Origin: an uncultured Mucilaginibacter sp.
GTDB lineage: Bacteria > Bacteroidota > Bacteroidia > Sphingobacteriales > Sphingobacteriaceae
Assembly (NCBI GenBank): GCA_903863845.1
Contig: CAIPDP010000195.1
Coordinates: 1 to 44,750 of the forward strand
Direction of reading: 5' to 3'
DNA: 44,750 bases
Part shown: in pieces, positions 23,724 to 31,655 of the stretch
Layout: every line of letters starts with the position of its first letter
Numbering within the stretch: the stretch's first letter is position 1
Translations under genes and position numbers: made by a program
Notes under the pieces: generated by a model
The model's input: only the letters and a program-made list of their open reading frames with translations
The model's database searches: none
Told to the model about the DNA's origin: nothing

Positions 23724-24353
23724 ATGGCAGGTGCTTTAAATTATAACAGATATCCGCTTTTCGATATGTCAGAGATCATTCAGGAACTTGAGTTTGGTGT
23801 GACCAGTAAGAAAAGATTGAAACCACTGCGTAAAGGTGAACAGGTGCCAAATTTCAGCTTCGAGAAAAACAATTTCCGGTGGCAGCAATTCGTCAATGGA
23901 GTGGAAAGAACTACAACAATAAATTTGCTGCAATTACTTAACATTCCGCTGATCATCGCGTTTTATTCGGCACAATGGCAAGCTCATTCTTTGAATTTAT
24001 TATTGCAGCTGAACCGTTTGAATAAGGACATCAAAGCCGCGAATGCCAATATTTTGATCGTGAGTGCTGAAAAGGAAAAAGCACTTGAAAACATCGTTTG
24101 GAATAACAGCCTTTCGCTTAGCTTTTACTATGATACGGAAAATGTTATCGCAGAAAAATTTGGAATTTTTTCGGATAAAGATCCTGTTTGGGACAAATTT
24201 TCAGGGATTGATACAAACGTACCGCTGCTCTCTACCTATGTGATCTCATCAGAAGGTGAAATCTTATTTGATTACGTTGATTGGGATTTTTCAAAAGATA
24301 TACCGGTTGAAGCATTAATAGCTTCGATAACAGGTACAAGGACTATTTTATAG
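23724..24353 (+). CDS. Cysteine-free AhpC/TSA-like thioredoxin-fold protein
   Basis: A 209-residue soluble protein with the layout of a peroxiredoxin/redoxin: LRKGEQVPNFSFEKNN near residue 35, then a hydrophobic strand IPLIIAFYSAQWQAHSLNLLLQLNRLNK, where active members have FWATWCxxC or a peroxidatic Cys. Here the position reads YSAQWQAHS. I see no cysteine anywhere in the protein. It later has ILIVSAEKEK and an internal strand-turn (LLSTYVISSEGEILFDYVDWD) as expected for the fold. It therefore cannot act by thiol chemistry and may be a binding or regulatory member. It has no signal peptide. It is transcribed alone from its own promoter and lies upstream of a tRNA gene. Confidence 0.72.
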   Translation: MAGALNYNRYPLFDMSEIIQELEFGVTSKKRLKPLRKGEQVPNFSFEKNNFRWQQFVNGVERTTTINLLQLLNIPLIIAFYSAQWQAHSLNLLLQLNRLNKDIKAANANILIVSAEKEKALENIVWNNSLSLSFYYDTENVIAEKFGIFSDKDPVWDKFSGIDTNVPLLSTYVISSEGEILFDYVDWDFSKDIPVEALIASITGTRTIL

Positions 24354-24382
24354 TGTTTATTTAGTTTTTTTTTAATTAGTGC

Positions 24383-24406
24383 AATACCCTGTTCAGGCAG
24401 GGTATT
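24383..24406. other. Perfect 9-bp hairpin before tRNA-Cys
   Basis: AATACCCTG (24383-24391) pairs exactly with CAGGGTATT (24398-24406) around a 6-nt loop. No T-run follows it, although a T-run precedes it. It may end transcription of the preceding gene weakly or be a processing signal for the tRNA that starts 5 bp later. Confidence 0.55.
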
Positions 24407-24410
24407 AATT

Positions 24411-24481
24411 AGTCGGGTGACCGAGCGGATAGGTGATGGCCTGCAAAACCTTTAACGGCAGTTCGAATCTGCCCCCGACGT
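24411..24481 (+). tRNA. tRNA-Cys (anticodon GCA)
   Basis: The 71-nt sequence folds as a cloverleaf. Acceptor AGTCGGG/CCCGACG has a mismatch at the first pair. The D arm ACC-GAGCGGATA-GGT has three pairs. The anticodon loop is CTGCAAA (anticodon GCA, 34-36). The T arm is GGCAG-TTCGAAT-CTGCC. The discriminator base is T73, the identity base for cysteine tRNA, and no CCA is encoded. The anticodon stem ATGGC/ACCTT is odd: pairs 28-42 (T-T) and 31-39 (C-A) do not match. It could still work, or it may be a decaying second copy. Confidence 0.8.
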
Positions 24482-24483
24482 CA

Positions 24484-24555
24484 AAAAAAGCAGAAAGCTG
24501 AGCAAAATGCTGTGACACAATTCCACGGCCTACGCAGCAGGCTTTCTGCTTTTTT
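24484..24555 (+). terminator. Long hairpin with nested stem after tRNA-Cys
   Basis: AAAAAAGCAGAAAGC (24484-24498) pairs perfectly over 15 bp with GCTTTCTGCTTTTTT (24541-24555). The 42-nt interior holds a second stem TGCTG (24508-24512)/CAGCA (24535-24539) and a possible GTG/CAC extension. The 3' T-run makes it a likely terminator of the tRNA transcript, but the large structured interior is unusual for one. Confidence 0.7.
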
Positions 24556-24773
24556 ATTTGAAAATTGCCTGTTCAATTATACCGAAAGTGTATTTCCTTC
24601 GGATAATATCGGTTCAAAATACCTCAAATAGAGTTATATATAAATTCGAAACCGGTGTTGTTTAAAAATCTAATTTACTTATTATTGCATAGTAGAAACA
24701 GGTGAATTCCAGTTAGCTATTTTGTGATTTTTTAAATATCACAAAAATCGAAAAAAACGTAATGAAACAGCCT
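24556..24773. other. Gene-free AT-rich stretch
   Basis: This part of the 391-bp gap between the tRNA and the pentose phosphate operon shows no open frame with coding character and no clear repeat. It is upstream of the operon promoter and could hold regulator sites that I cannot identify. Confidence 0.6.
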
Positions 24774-24802
24774 TTTGTAAACCGATACTTGTTTTAATTT
24801 TG
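24774..24802 (+). promoter_or_regulatory. Promoter of the pentose phosphate operon
   Basis: TTTG (24774-24777), a 17-bp spacer, and TAATTTTG (24795-24802) form a good Bacteroidota -33/-7 pair, about 70 bp before the first gene of the operon. Confidence 0.7.
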
Positions 24803-24872
24803 CTGCATACAATCAGGGATTTATCTTTTTAGAAATACTCACCAACCAATATAGACCTCTATTAATTATTTC

Positions 24873-25631
24873 ATGAAAAAAATCAAAAGTGCCTCACCAA
24901 AAATTCTTTCCATCGATATAGGTGGATCACACATCAAAGCCACCATATTGAATGAAAAGGGGGAACTGCAGATGGAGTATCAGAAATTTCCGACACCAAT
25001 GCCTTCAACGCCCGAAAATATGATCGCTGCGATAAAGAAACTGGTAAAGGAATTCCCGGCTTATGACCTGATCTCAGTGGGTTTTCCAGGTTATGTAAAA
25101 CGCGGGATAATTAAAACTGCACCAAACCTTGGTACTGAAGCATGGAAAGATTTCGACCTGAGCAAAGGCATCGATACAGAATTGGGTAAACCGACAAGGG
25201 TGGTAAATGATGCTGATATGCAGGGACTTGGTTTGGTAAGCGGTACAGGTTTAGAAATGGTTGTGACACTAGGCACTGGTTTCGGTACTGCATTGCTGGT
25301 TGATGGACAATTAATGCCTCACCTTGAAATATCTCATCATCCGTTTTCGAAAGGGAAAGATTACGATGAATATATCGGTGACAAAGCCTTGCAAAAAGAA
25401 GGCGTAAAAAAATGGAACAACCGTATGAAAAAAGTGTTAAAGGTTTTAAAAACTGTTGTTAATTACGATACGCTTTACGTTGGTGGCGGTAATTCCGACA
25501 AATTGAACTTTAAACTAGAAAAGAATATCAAAATAGTAACAAACCAGGAAGGCATCAAAGGTGGTTCGAGGCTTTGGCTTAAAGACGAACGCCATAACCT
25601 GATCACTTCTATACCAACACTGGTCGAATAA
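24873..25631 (+). CDS. ppgK: Polyphosphate glucokinase-like ROK kinase
   Basis: A 252-residue cytosolic kinase of the ROK family. It shows the phosphate-binding motif SIDIGGSHIKA (residues 13-23), SVGFPGYV (68-75), the catalytic base D113 in RVVNDADMQG, and the second phosphate loop VTLGTGFGTA (131-140). The segment ISHHPFSKGKDYDEYIG resembles the HHPF-x-KGKTYE region of polyphosphate glucokinases. These use polyphosphate, sometimes also ATP, to make glucose 6-phosphate. The gene leads an operon that feeds this product into the pentose phosphate pathway, which supports the call. The zinc-type Cys cluster of many ROK sugar kinases is absent, as in polyphosphate glucokinases. Confidence 0.85.
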   Translation: MKKIKSASPKILSIDIGGSHIKATILNEKGELQMEYQKFPTPMPSTPENMIAAIKKLVKEFPAYDLISVGFPGYVKRGIIKTAPNLGTEAWKDFDLSKGIDTELGKPTRVVNDADMQGLGLVSGTGLEMVVTLGTGFGTALLVDGQLMPHLEISHHPFSKGKDYDEYIGDKALQKEGVKKWNNRMKKVLKVLKTVVNYDTLYVGGGNSDKLNFKLEKNIKIVTNQEGIKGGSRLWLKDERHNLITSIPTLVE

Positions 25632-25662
25632 TTAATTATCACATTAAAAGTAACTGGCAAAA

Positions 25663-27681
25663 ATGGCTGCAAAAAAATCAGAACAAAAAGATATAGAACA
25701 ATTGGCGATCAATACCGTAAGGATATTGTCTGCAGATGCTGTTCAAAAAGCTAATTCAGGACACCCGGGTACGCCGATGGCACTAGCGCCAATTGGCCAT
25801 GTTCTTTGGTCGAAGGTTCTTAACTATAACCCTAAAAATCCACATTGGGCAAATCGCGATCGGTTTATCCTGTCTGCAGGTCATGCCTGTATGTTCCAAT
25901 ATAGTTTCTTGTATCTTACGGGTTATGATTTAACCCTGGATGATATCAAAAACTTCCGCCAATTGCATAGTAAAACTGCCGGACACCCCGAGTATGGCTT
26001 ACTTGATGGTATCGAGGTTACTACCGGTCCGTTAGGACAAGGTTTTGCAAATGGTGTCGGCTTTGCTATTGCACAGAAATACCTGGCCGCGAGGTACAAC
26101 AGACCCGGATTCGATTTGTTCGACTATAAGATCTATGCAATTTGCAGCGATGGCGACCTGATGGAAGGCGTAGCTTCGGAAGCCGCTTCTTTGGCAGGGC
26201 ACCTTGAATTGGGTAATATCATTTACTTGTATGATGATAACCATATTTCGATCGAGGGTGATACTGATATCACTTTTAATGAAGATGTAGCAGAACGTTT
26301 CCGCGCCTATGGCTGGCACGTTCAGGTAGTTGATGATGCAAACGATATCAAGGCTGTAGCCAATGCGATACAGAACGCAAAAGAAGAGATTAGCAAACCA
26401 TCGATCATAAAAGTACGCTCCCACATCGCTTACGGTAGCCCTAATAAAGTGGATACTGCCGGTGCACATGGTTCACCGCTTGGTGCTGATGAAATAAAAC
26501 TTGTAAAAAAATTCTTCGGGTTCGATCCAGAGCAATCATTTGTCGTTCCGGAGGAAGTGTTGAAATATTACCATGAAAGTGGTACAAGGGGTGCCACTAC
26601 CGAACAAAAATGGAACGAACTGTATGCCAGCTATAAAGCAGCATTCCCTGAATTGGCAGCTGAATACGAACAGGCTATCAGCGGCGAGTTACCTGCAGGT
26701 TGGGATGCCAACTTACCGGTATTTAGCGCAACAGATGGTAAAATGGCTACCCGCCAGGCCTCAGGAAAGGTATTAAATGCTATAGCAGCCGCTCTGCCAA
26801 ACCTAATAGGTGGTGCAGCCGATTTGGCGCCATCAACCGACACTAACCTTAAGGCCTATAAATCATTTACTGTTGAAAATCGCGATGGACGTAACTTCCA
26901 TTTCGGTATTCGTGAGCATGCGATGGGATCAGCATTGAATGGTATGGCACTAACAAAGGGAATTATACCTTATGGTGCGACATTCCTGATGTTTTCAGAA
27001 TACATGCGTCCACCGATCCGCCTTGCTGCGATCATGAAGATCAGACCAATTTTTGTTTATACCCATGACAGTATCGGTTTAGGTGAAGACGGTACAACCC
27101 ACCAACCGATTGAACAATTGGTATCTCTTCGTTCTATACCTAATACTTTGGTCATTCGTCCTGCTGATGCCAATGAAACAGCACAGGCATGGCGCGTGGC
27201 TTTGGAGCATAAAGATGGCCCGGTAATATTGGTGTTTAGTCGCCAGGGATTGCCAATTCTTGATCAGGAGAAATATGGCAAAGCTTCGAAATTGGAAAAA
27301 GGTGCCTATATCTTGTCAGATTCAAAGAAAAAACCAGATGTGATTTTGATCGCAACCGGTTCGGAAGTGACCCTGATCTTACAGGCTCAGGAAAAACTCA
27401 AATCCGAGGGTATTGAAGCCCGTGTGGTGAGTATGCCATCATGGGAGTTATTTGATAAACAATCTGATTCTTATAAGGAAAAGGTATTTCCAAAATCAGT
27501 CAAAAAACGTCTCGCAGTTGAAGCCGGATCGCCATTGGGATGGCATAAATATGTTGGCGATAAGGGTGATGTTATAGCCATGAATGGTTTTGGCGAATCA
27601 GCACCTGCAGAACAATTATTTGCAGAGTTTGGGTTTACCGTTGAAAACGTGGTAAAAAAGGCCAAGGCATTGTTGAAATAG
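25663..27681 (+). CDS. tkt: Transketolase
   Basis: A 672-residue thiamine-diphosphate enzyme of standard bacterial length, in the cytosol. It opens with AINTVRILSADAVQKANSGHPG; the cofactor motif is CSDGDLMEGVASEAASLAG at about 160-178 with the distal DDN; the catalytic Glu lies in FGIREHAMGSALNGM (about 415-428), and EDGTTHQPIEQL follows. The enzyme moves two-carbon units between sugar phosphates in the non-oxidative branch. It lies 31 bp after the kinase and 80 bp before rpiA, with no terminator between. Confidence 0.97.
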   Translation: MAAKKSEQKDIEQLAINTVRILSADAVQKANSGHPGTPMALAPIGHVLWSKVLNYNPKNPHWANRDRFILSAGHACMFQYSFLYLTGYDLTLDDIKNFRQLHSKTAGHPEYGLLDGIEVTTGPLGQGFANGVGFAIAQKYLAARYNRPGFDLFDYKIYAICSDGDLMEGVASEAASLAGHLELGNIIYLYDDNHISIEGDTDITFNEDVAERFRAYGWHVQVVDDANDIKAVANAIQNAKEEISKPSIIKVRSHIAYGSPNKVDTAGAHGSPLGADEIKLVKKFFGFDPEQSFVVPEEVLKYYHESGTRGATTEQKWNELYASYKAAFPELAAEYEQAISGELPAGWDANLPVFSATDGKMATRQASGKVLNAIAAALPNLIGGAADLAPSTDTNLKAYKSFTVENRDGRNFHFGIREHAMGSALNGMALTKGIIPYGATFLMFSEYMRPPIRLAAIMKIRPIFVYTHDSIGLGEDGTTHQPIEQLVSLRSIPNTLVIRPADANETAQAWRVALEHKDGPVILVFSRQGLPILDQEKYGKASKLEKGAYILSDSKKKPDVILIATGSEVTLILQAQEKLKSEGIEARVVSMPSWELFDKQSDSYKEKVFPKSVKKRLAVEAGSPLGWHKYVGDKGDVIAMNGFGESAPAEQLFAEFGFTVENVVKKAKALLK

Positions 27682-27761
27682 CGCCAGGTTTGGGTGATCG
27701 CAAAAATGTGAAGTAATTTTTGACAGCTTTTTACCGGGAAATCGAATCTTAAAGCAGCAGC

Positions 27762-28460
27762 ATGAACTGGGATAGCGATATAATCAAAAATCTTGCGTGG
27801 TCCGACACCATCAACAACAGGGAAGAGAAACAAAAGGTTGCAGATGAGATCGCAAAAAAGGTTAAAGAAGGTGATGTTATCGGCATTGGGTCAGGATCGA
27901 CATCTTATCTGGCACTTTTGGCGATTGCAAAAAAAGTCAAACAGGAAAAGCTAAATATTAAGGCGATACCGACTTCTATTGAAATCGCGTTGACTTGTAC
28001 CGAACTTGGTATCCCGCTGACAACTTTATATGAACTTCGCCCGGATTGGTTATTTGATGGCGCCGACGAAGTTGATCCTAAACATAGCCTGATCAAAGGC
28101 AGGGGTGGAGCAATGTTCAAGGAAAAACTGATGATTATGTCGAGCCCGATAAACTATATATTGGTTGACAAAAGTAAACTGGTCAATAAATTGGGAAGCA
28201 ATTTTCCAGTTCCAATTGAGGTTTTTCCACAGGCATTATTGCAGGTAGAATTTCAGTTAAAACAGTTAGGAGTTTCTGAATTGAAACTTCGTCCGGCTAA
28301 GGGCAAAGATGGCCCGGTAATAACTGAAAACGGTAATCTGATATTGGATGCACGGTTTGACGAAATTGGAGATGATCTGGAAAAAAAGATCAAAAGCATA
28401 ACCGGAGTAATTGAAAGCGGCCTGTTTATCGACCATCATATAGAGGTCATTGTTGCTTAA
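27762..28460 (+). CDS. rpiA: Ribose-5-phosphate isomerase A
   Basis: A 232-residue protein of RpiA length. Active-site motifs are present: GIGSGSTSYLAL (phosphate loop), FDGADEVDP and LIKGRGGAMFKEKLM, containing the catalytic Asp and Glu residues and the conserved Lys. It interconverts ribose 5-phosphate and ribulose 5-phosphate. The N terminus has an extra stretch of about 20 residues before the family core; ATG 27762 is kept because it is the first in the frame. It lies in the operon between tkt and tal, 29 bp before tal. Confidence 0.95.
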   Translation: MNWDSDIIKNLAWSDTINNREEKQKVADEIAKKVKEGDVIGIGSGSTSYLALLAIAKKVKQEKLNIKAIPTSIEIALTCTELGIPLTTLYELRPDWLFDGADEVDPKHSLIKGRGGAMFKEKLMIMSSPINYILVDKSKLVNKLGSNFPVPIEVFPQALLQVEFQLKQLGVSELKLRPAKGKDGPVITENGNLILDARFDEIGDDLEKKIKSITGVIESGLFIDHHIEVIVA

Positions 28461-28489
28461 AAAACATTAAAATTTCAAATTATCATAAA

Positions 28490-29584
28490 ATGGAAAACAG
28501 AGTTAAAAGTATACATAGTTTTGGTCAGAGCATCTGGCTGGATTTTATTGCCCGCAGTATCATCAACTCAGGCGAATTAAAGAAACTCATCGATGAAGAT
28601 GGTATCAGGGGGGTAACCTCTAACCCTGCAATATTCGAAAAAGCGATCACCAGCAGTTCCGACTATGATCAGGACATCCGTGTACTGGCAGAAAAAACCG
28701 CCGACAATGAAGAAATATTTTTCGGTGTTGCGGTAAAAGATATTCAAAGTGCTGCAGATCTATTTAAAGGTGTTTATGAAGAATCAAATGGTGAAGATGG
28801 CTACGTGAGCCTTGAAGTATCGCCGTTTCTGGCTCTCGATACCGAAAAAACGGCAGCCCAGGCTGTAGAACTCTGGGAAAAAGTTGATCGCAAAAATGTG
28901 ATGATCAAAATACCAGGTACTAAACCTGGATTAAGCGCCATTCGCGATTCGATCGCAAAAGGCATTAACATCAATGTTACCCTTTTATTTGGATTGCCAC
29001 GCTATGAAGAAGTTGCTTTGGCTTACATTGAAGGTCTTGAGCAACATTTAGCGGCTGGGCATCATATCGGGCATATCTCGTCAGTAGCGAGCTTCTTTTT
29101 GAGTCGGATCGACGTTTTGGTTGACCCACTACTCGACGAAAAAGGTGCTCCGGAATTAAAAGGCGAAGTGGCCATTGCTTCTGCTAAAAAGGCTTATGAG
29201 ATTTACAAACGTGTTTTTAGTGGTCCGCGTTGGGAGAAACTAGCAGCGCAAGGCGCAAAACCACAGCGTTTACTTTGGGCAAGCACCAGCAGCAAAAACC
29301 CTGCATTTAAGGATACAAAATATGTAGAAGCATTAATTGGTCCGGAAACTGTTGATACGGTTCCGTTAGAAACTGTAGAAGCGTTCCGTGACCACGGTGT
29401 AGCTGCAAACACTTTAGAAACAGGGCTTGAGCAAGCAACGGCAACGCTGGCTAAATTGCAGGAGATTGGTATAGACATCGATGCGATCACACAACAACTT
29501 GAAGACGAAGGCATCGAAAAATTCAATAAACCATTCGAAAAGTTATTGCAGGCTATTGAGGATCAAAAAGCTAAAATAAAATAA
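28490..29584 (+). CDS. tal: Transaldolase
   Basis: A 364-residue transaldolase of the longer bacterial type. The N-terminal part has SIWLDFIARSIINSGELKKL and GIRGVTSNPAIFEKAI; the Schiff-base lysine is K140 in NVMIKIPGTKPGL; GININVTLLFGLPRYEEV follows. It moves a three-carbon dihydroxyacetone unit between sugar phosphates, completing the non-oxidative branch with Tkt. The type of sequence is also the N-terminal half of transaldolase/glucose-6-phosphate isomerase fusions, but here it is free-standing and no isomerase follows. It ends 4 bp before the HAD gene. Confidence 0.95.
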   Translation: MENRVKSIHSFGQSIWLDFIARSIINSGELKKLIDEDGIRGVTSNPAIFEKAITSSSDYDQDIRVLAEKTADNEEIFFGVAVKDIQSAADLFKGVYEESNGEDGYVSLEVSPFLALDTEKTAAQAVELWEKVDRKNVMIKIPGTKPGLSAIRDSIAKGININVTLLFGLPRYEEVALAYIEGLEQHLAAGHHIGHISSVASFFLSRIDVLVDPLLDEKGAPELKGEVAIASAKKAYEIYKRVFSGPRWEKLAAQGAKPQRLLWASTSSKNPAFKDTKYVEALIGPETVDTVPLETVEAFRDHGVAANTLETGLEQATATLAKLQEIGIDIDAITQQLEDEGIEKFNKPFEKLLQAIEDQKAKIK

Positions 29585-29588
29585 GCGA

Positions 29589-30218
29589 GTGGAAGCTACC
29601 GGTATCAACATTCTTTTCTTCGACGTAGGGGGAATCCTGTTAACAAACGGTTGGGGGCACGAATCGAGGGAAGAAGCCTCACGCAGGTTCGGGCTCGACT
29701 ACGATGAAGTTGACGATCTGCACACGTTTATTTTTAACGTTTATGAAGCAGGTAGTGTCGACCTGGATGAATACCTTGATACAGTTATTTTTAACCATCC
29801 GCGCGATTTTGCCAGGGAAGACTTCAAGCAATTCATGTTCGAGCAGTCGAAAGAATTACCGGATATGCTGGCCTGGCTAAAAGAATGGAAAAAAGATTGT
29901 GGTTTCAGGATCATTTCTATCAATAATGAAGGAAAGGAGCTCAATGACTACCGGGTCAAGAAATTCAAACTGCACCAATGTTTTGATGCTTTTATATCGT
30001 CCTGTGAAGTAGGTATCAGAAAACCTGATCCCAAGATTTTCAGGTTAGCGATGGGGGTTGCACAGGCTTTGCCACAACAATGCGTTTATTTCGATGACCG
30101 TAAAATGTTTGCCCTGGCAGCGCAGAAACTAGGTATCCGGGCCTATCAGCATACAAGCTTTGAATCTACTAAAGAAATACTGGAAAAAATTAAAGAAGAA
30201 AACGCAAAAAGAAAATGA
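29589..30218 (+). CDS. HAD-superfamily phosphatase in the PPP operon
   Basis: A 209-residue HAD hydrolase beginning at GTG 29589, 4 bp after tal and overlapping gnd by 4 bp (ATGA). Nucleophile D12 lies in FFDVGGILLTNGW; the second acidic residue of motif I is Gly14, as in YihX-type members. Motif II is IISINNE, motif III Lys is in GIRKPDPKIF, and motif IV is VYFDDR. The size and cap insert after motif I fit the alpha-helical C1-cap group. E. coli YihX, with similar layout, hydrolyses glucose 1-phosphate. Here its placement between tal and gnd hints at a sugar-phosphate substrate or at repair of an inhibitory side product; neither is shown. Confidence 0.82.
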   Translation: MEATGINILFFDVGGILLTNGWGHESREEASRRFGLDYDEVDDLHTFIFNVYEAGSVDLDEYLDTVIFNHPRDFAREDFKQFMFEQSKELPDMLAWLKEWKKDCGFRIISINNEGKELNDYRVKKFKLHQCFDAFISSCEVGIRKPDPKIFRLAMGVAQALPQQCVYFDDRKMFALAAQKLGIRAYQHTSFESTKEILEKIKEENAKRK

Positions 30219-31636
30219 GCGAATCAACAAAATACGATTTTGGCATGATCGGCCTAGGCACAATGGGTCGCAATTTGCTATTGAATATGGGCGACCATGG
30301 CGTAAAAGGAGCAGGCTTTGATAAAGATGCTACAAAAGGGCAGCAATTGGAAAAAGAGGATGAACATGGTAACCTGAAAGGATTTAGCGAAGTTGAACCT
30401 TTTGTTGCCAGTTTGAATCAGCCACGCGCTATCATGATGCTGGTTCCTGCCGGTAAAATTGTGGACGATGTAATTGCTGAACTATTGCCTTTACTTGATC
30501 AGGGCGATATTCTGATCGATGGGGGCAACTCTCACTTTACAGATACAAACCGCCGTGTAGCAGAGTTGGAAGCCAAAGGTTTTCATTTCTTTGGTATGGG
30601 TGTATCAGGTGGGGAAGAAGGGGCACGCCGTGGTCCAAGTATGATGCCGGGCGGCGATAAAGATGCCTACAATGTAATGAAGCCTATCCTTGAATCAATA
30701 GCTGCAAAAGTTGATGGTTCGCCGTGTGTTACATATATCGGCCCCGGTGCATCGGGCCATTTTGTTAAGATGGTACATAATGGCATCGAATATGGTTTAA
30801 TGCAACTGATCGCTGAGTCCTATGAATTGATGAAAAAGGGGCTTAAATTAGATAACGCCGCTATCGGTCAGGTATTTACCAGTTGGAATGAAGGCCGTTT
30901 ACAATCGTTCCTGATCGAGATCACCCGGGATATTTTTGCATTTAATGCTCCGGGTACCGATCATTTATTAATTGACGATATTAAAGACGAAGCGCGGGCT
31001 AAGGGTACTGGAAAATGGACCTCGCAAGTGGCGATGGATCTGCAGGCACCTATCCCTACTATAGATACAGCGGTTTCTATGCGCGACTTATCGAAATATA
31101 AACAATTGCGCGAGCAGGCTGCCTCAATTTATAGTATCGATGAACCCTCATTAGATGCCGATACCCAGGAATTTCTGGTCGCATTGGAGCAGGCTTTTTA
31201 TTTTAGTATGATCATTACCTATGCACAGGGAATGCACCTGTTGGCTAATGCTTCTGCAGAGTATAAATACGAATTGAAGCTTGACGAGATCGCTAAAATC
31301 TGGCGCGGTGGTTGTATCATTCGTTCGGCTTTCCTGAATGATATATTCAATGCCTACCAACATGATTCAGAGTTGCCACATCTTTTGCTGGATCGTGCGG
31401 TAGAAGACCTGGTTAGCGACTCGATTAAAGGAGCGAGGGTGGTTGTTTCGTCTGCAACAGCCAGCGGAATAGCAGTACCTGCATTTGCAGCCTCTTTAAG
31501 CTATTTTGATAATTTCCGTAATAAAAGAATGCCTTCAAACCTGACACAGGCGCAACGCGATTATTTTGGGGCACATACTTATGAACTGATCGGCAAAGAA
31601 GGCGTGTTTCATACCCAATGGACAAAAAAGGATTAA
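30215..31636 (+). CDS. gnd: 6-phosphogluconate dehydrogenase (decarboxylating)
   Basis: A 473-residue enzyme of the long NADP-dependent Gnd type. The Rossmann motif is MIGLGTMGRNLLLNM; the family signature GVSGGEEGARRGPS and the catalytic Lys in HFVKMVHNGIEYG follow; WRGGCIIRSAFLND near residue 365 is the C-terminal signature. It converts 6-phosphogluconate to ribulose 5-phosphate, CO2 and NADPH. Its ATG overlaps the stop of the HAD gene, and zwf begins within 20 bp, so expression is tightly coupled. Confidence 0.97.
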   Translation: MSESTKYDFGMIGLGTMGRNLLLNMGDHGVKGAGFDKDATKGQQLEKEDEHGNLKGFSEVEPFVASLNQPRAIMMLVPAGKIVDDVIAELLPLLDQGDILIDGGNSHFTDTNRRVAELEAKGFHFFGMGVSGGEEGARRGPSMMPGGDKDAYNVMKPILESIAAKVDGSPCVTYIGPGASGHFVKMVHNGIEYGLMQLIAESYELMKKGLKLDNAAIGQVFTSWNEGRLQSFLIEITRDIFAFNAPGTDHLLIDDIKDEARAKGTGKWTSQVAMDLQAPIPTIDTAVSMRDLSKYKQLREQAASIYSIDEPSLDADTQEFLVALEQAFYFSMIITYAQGMHLLANASAEYKYELKLDEIAKIWRGGCIIRSAFLNDIFNAYQHDSELPHLLLDRAVEDLVSDSIKGARVVVSSATASGIAVPAFAASLSYFDNFRNKRMPSNLTQAQRDYFGAHTYELIGKEGVFHTQWTKKD

Positions 31637-31655
31637 TTAATTGACGAAGCGTAAA

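Noticed and set aside
26032..26469. 145-codon minus-strand frame inside tkt
   Set aside because: It is fully antisense to conserved transketolase sequence and has no signal of its own.
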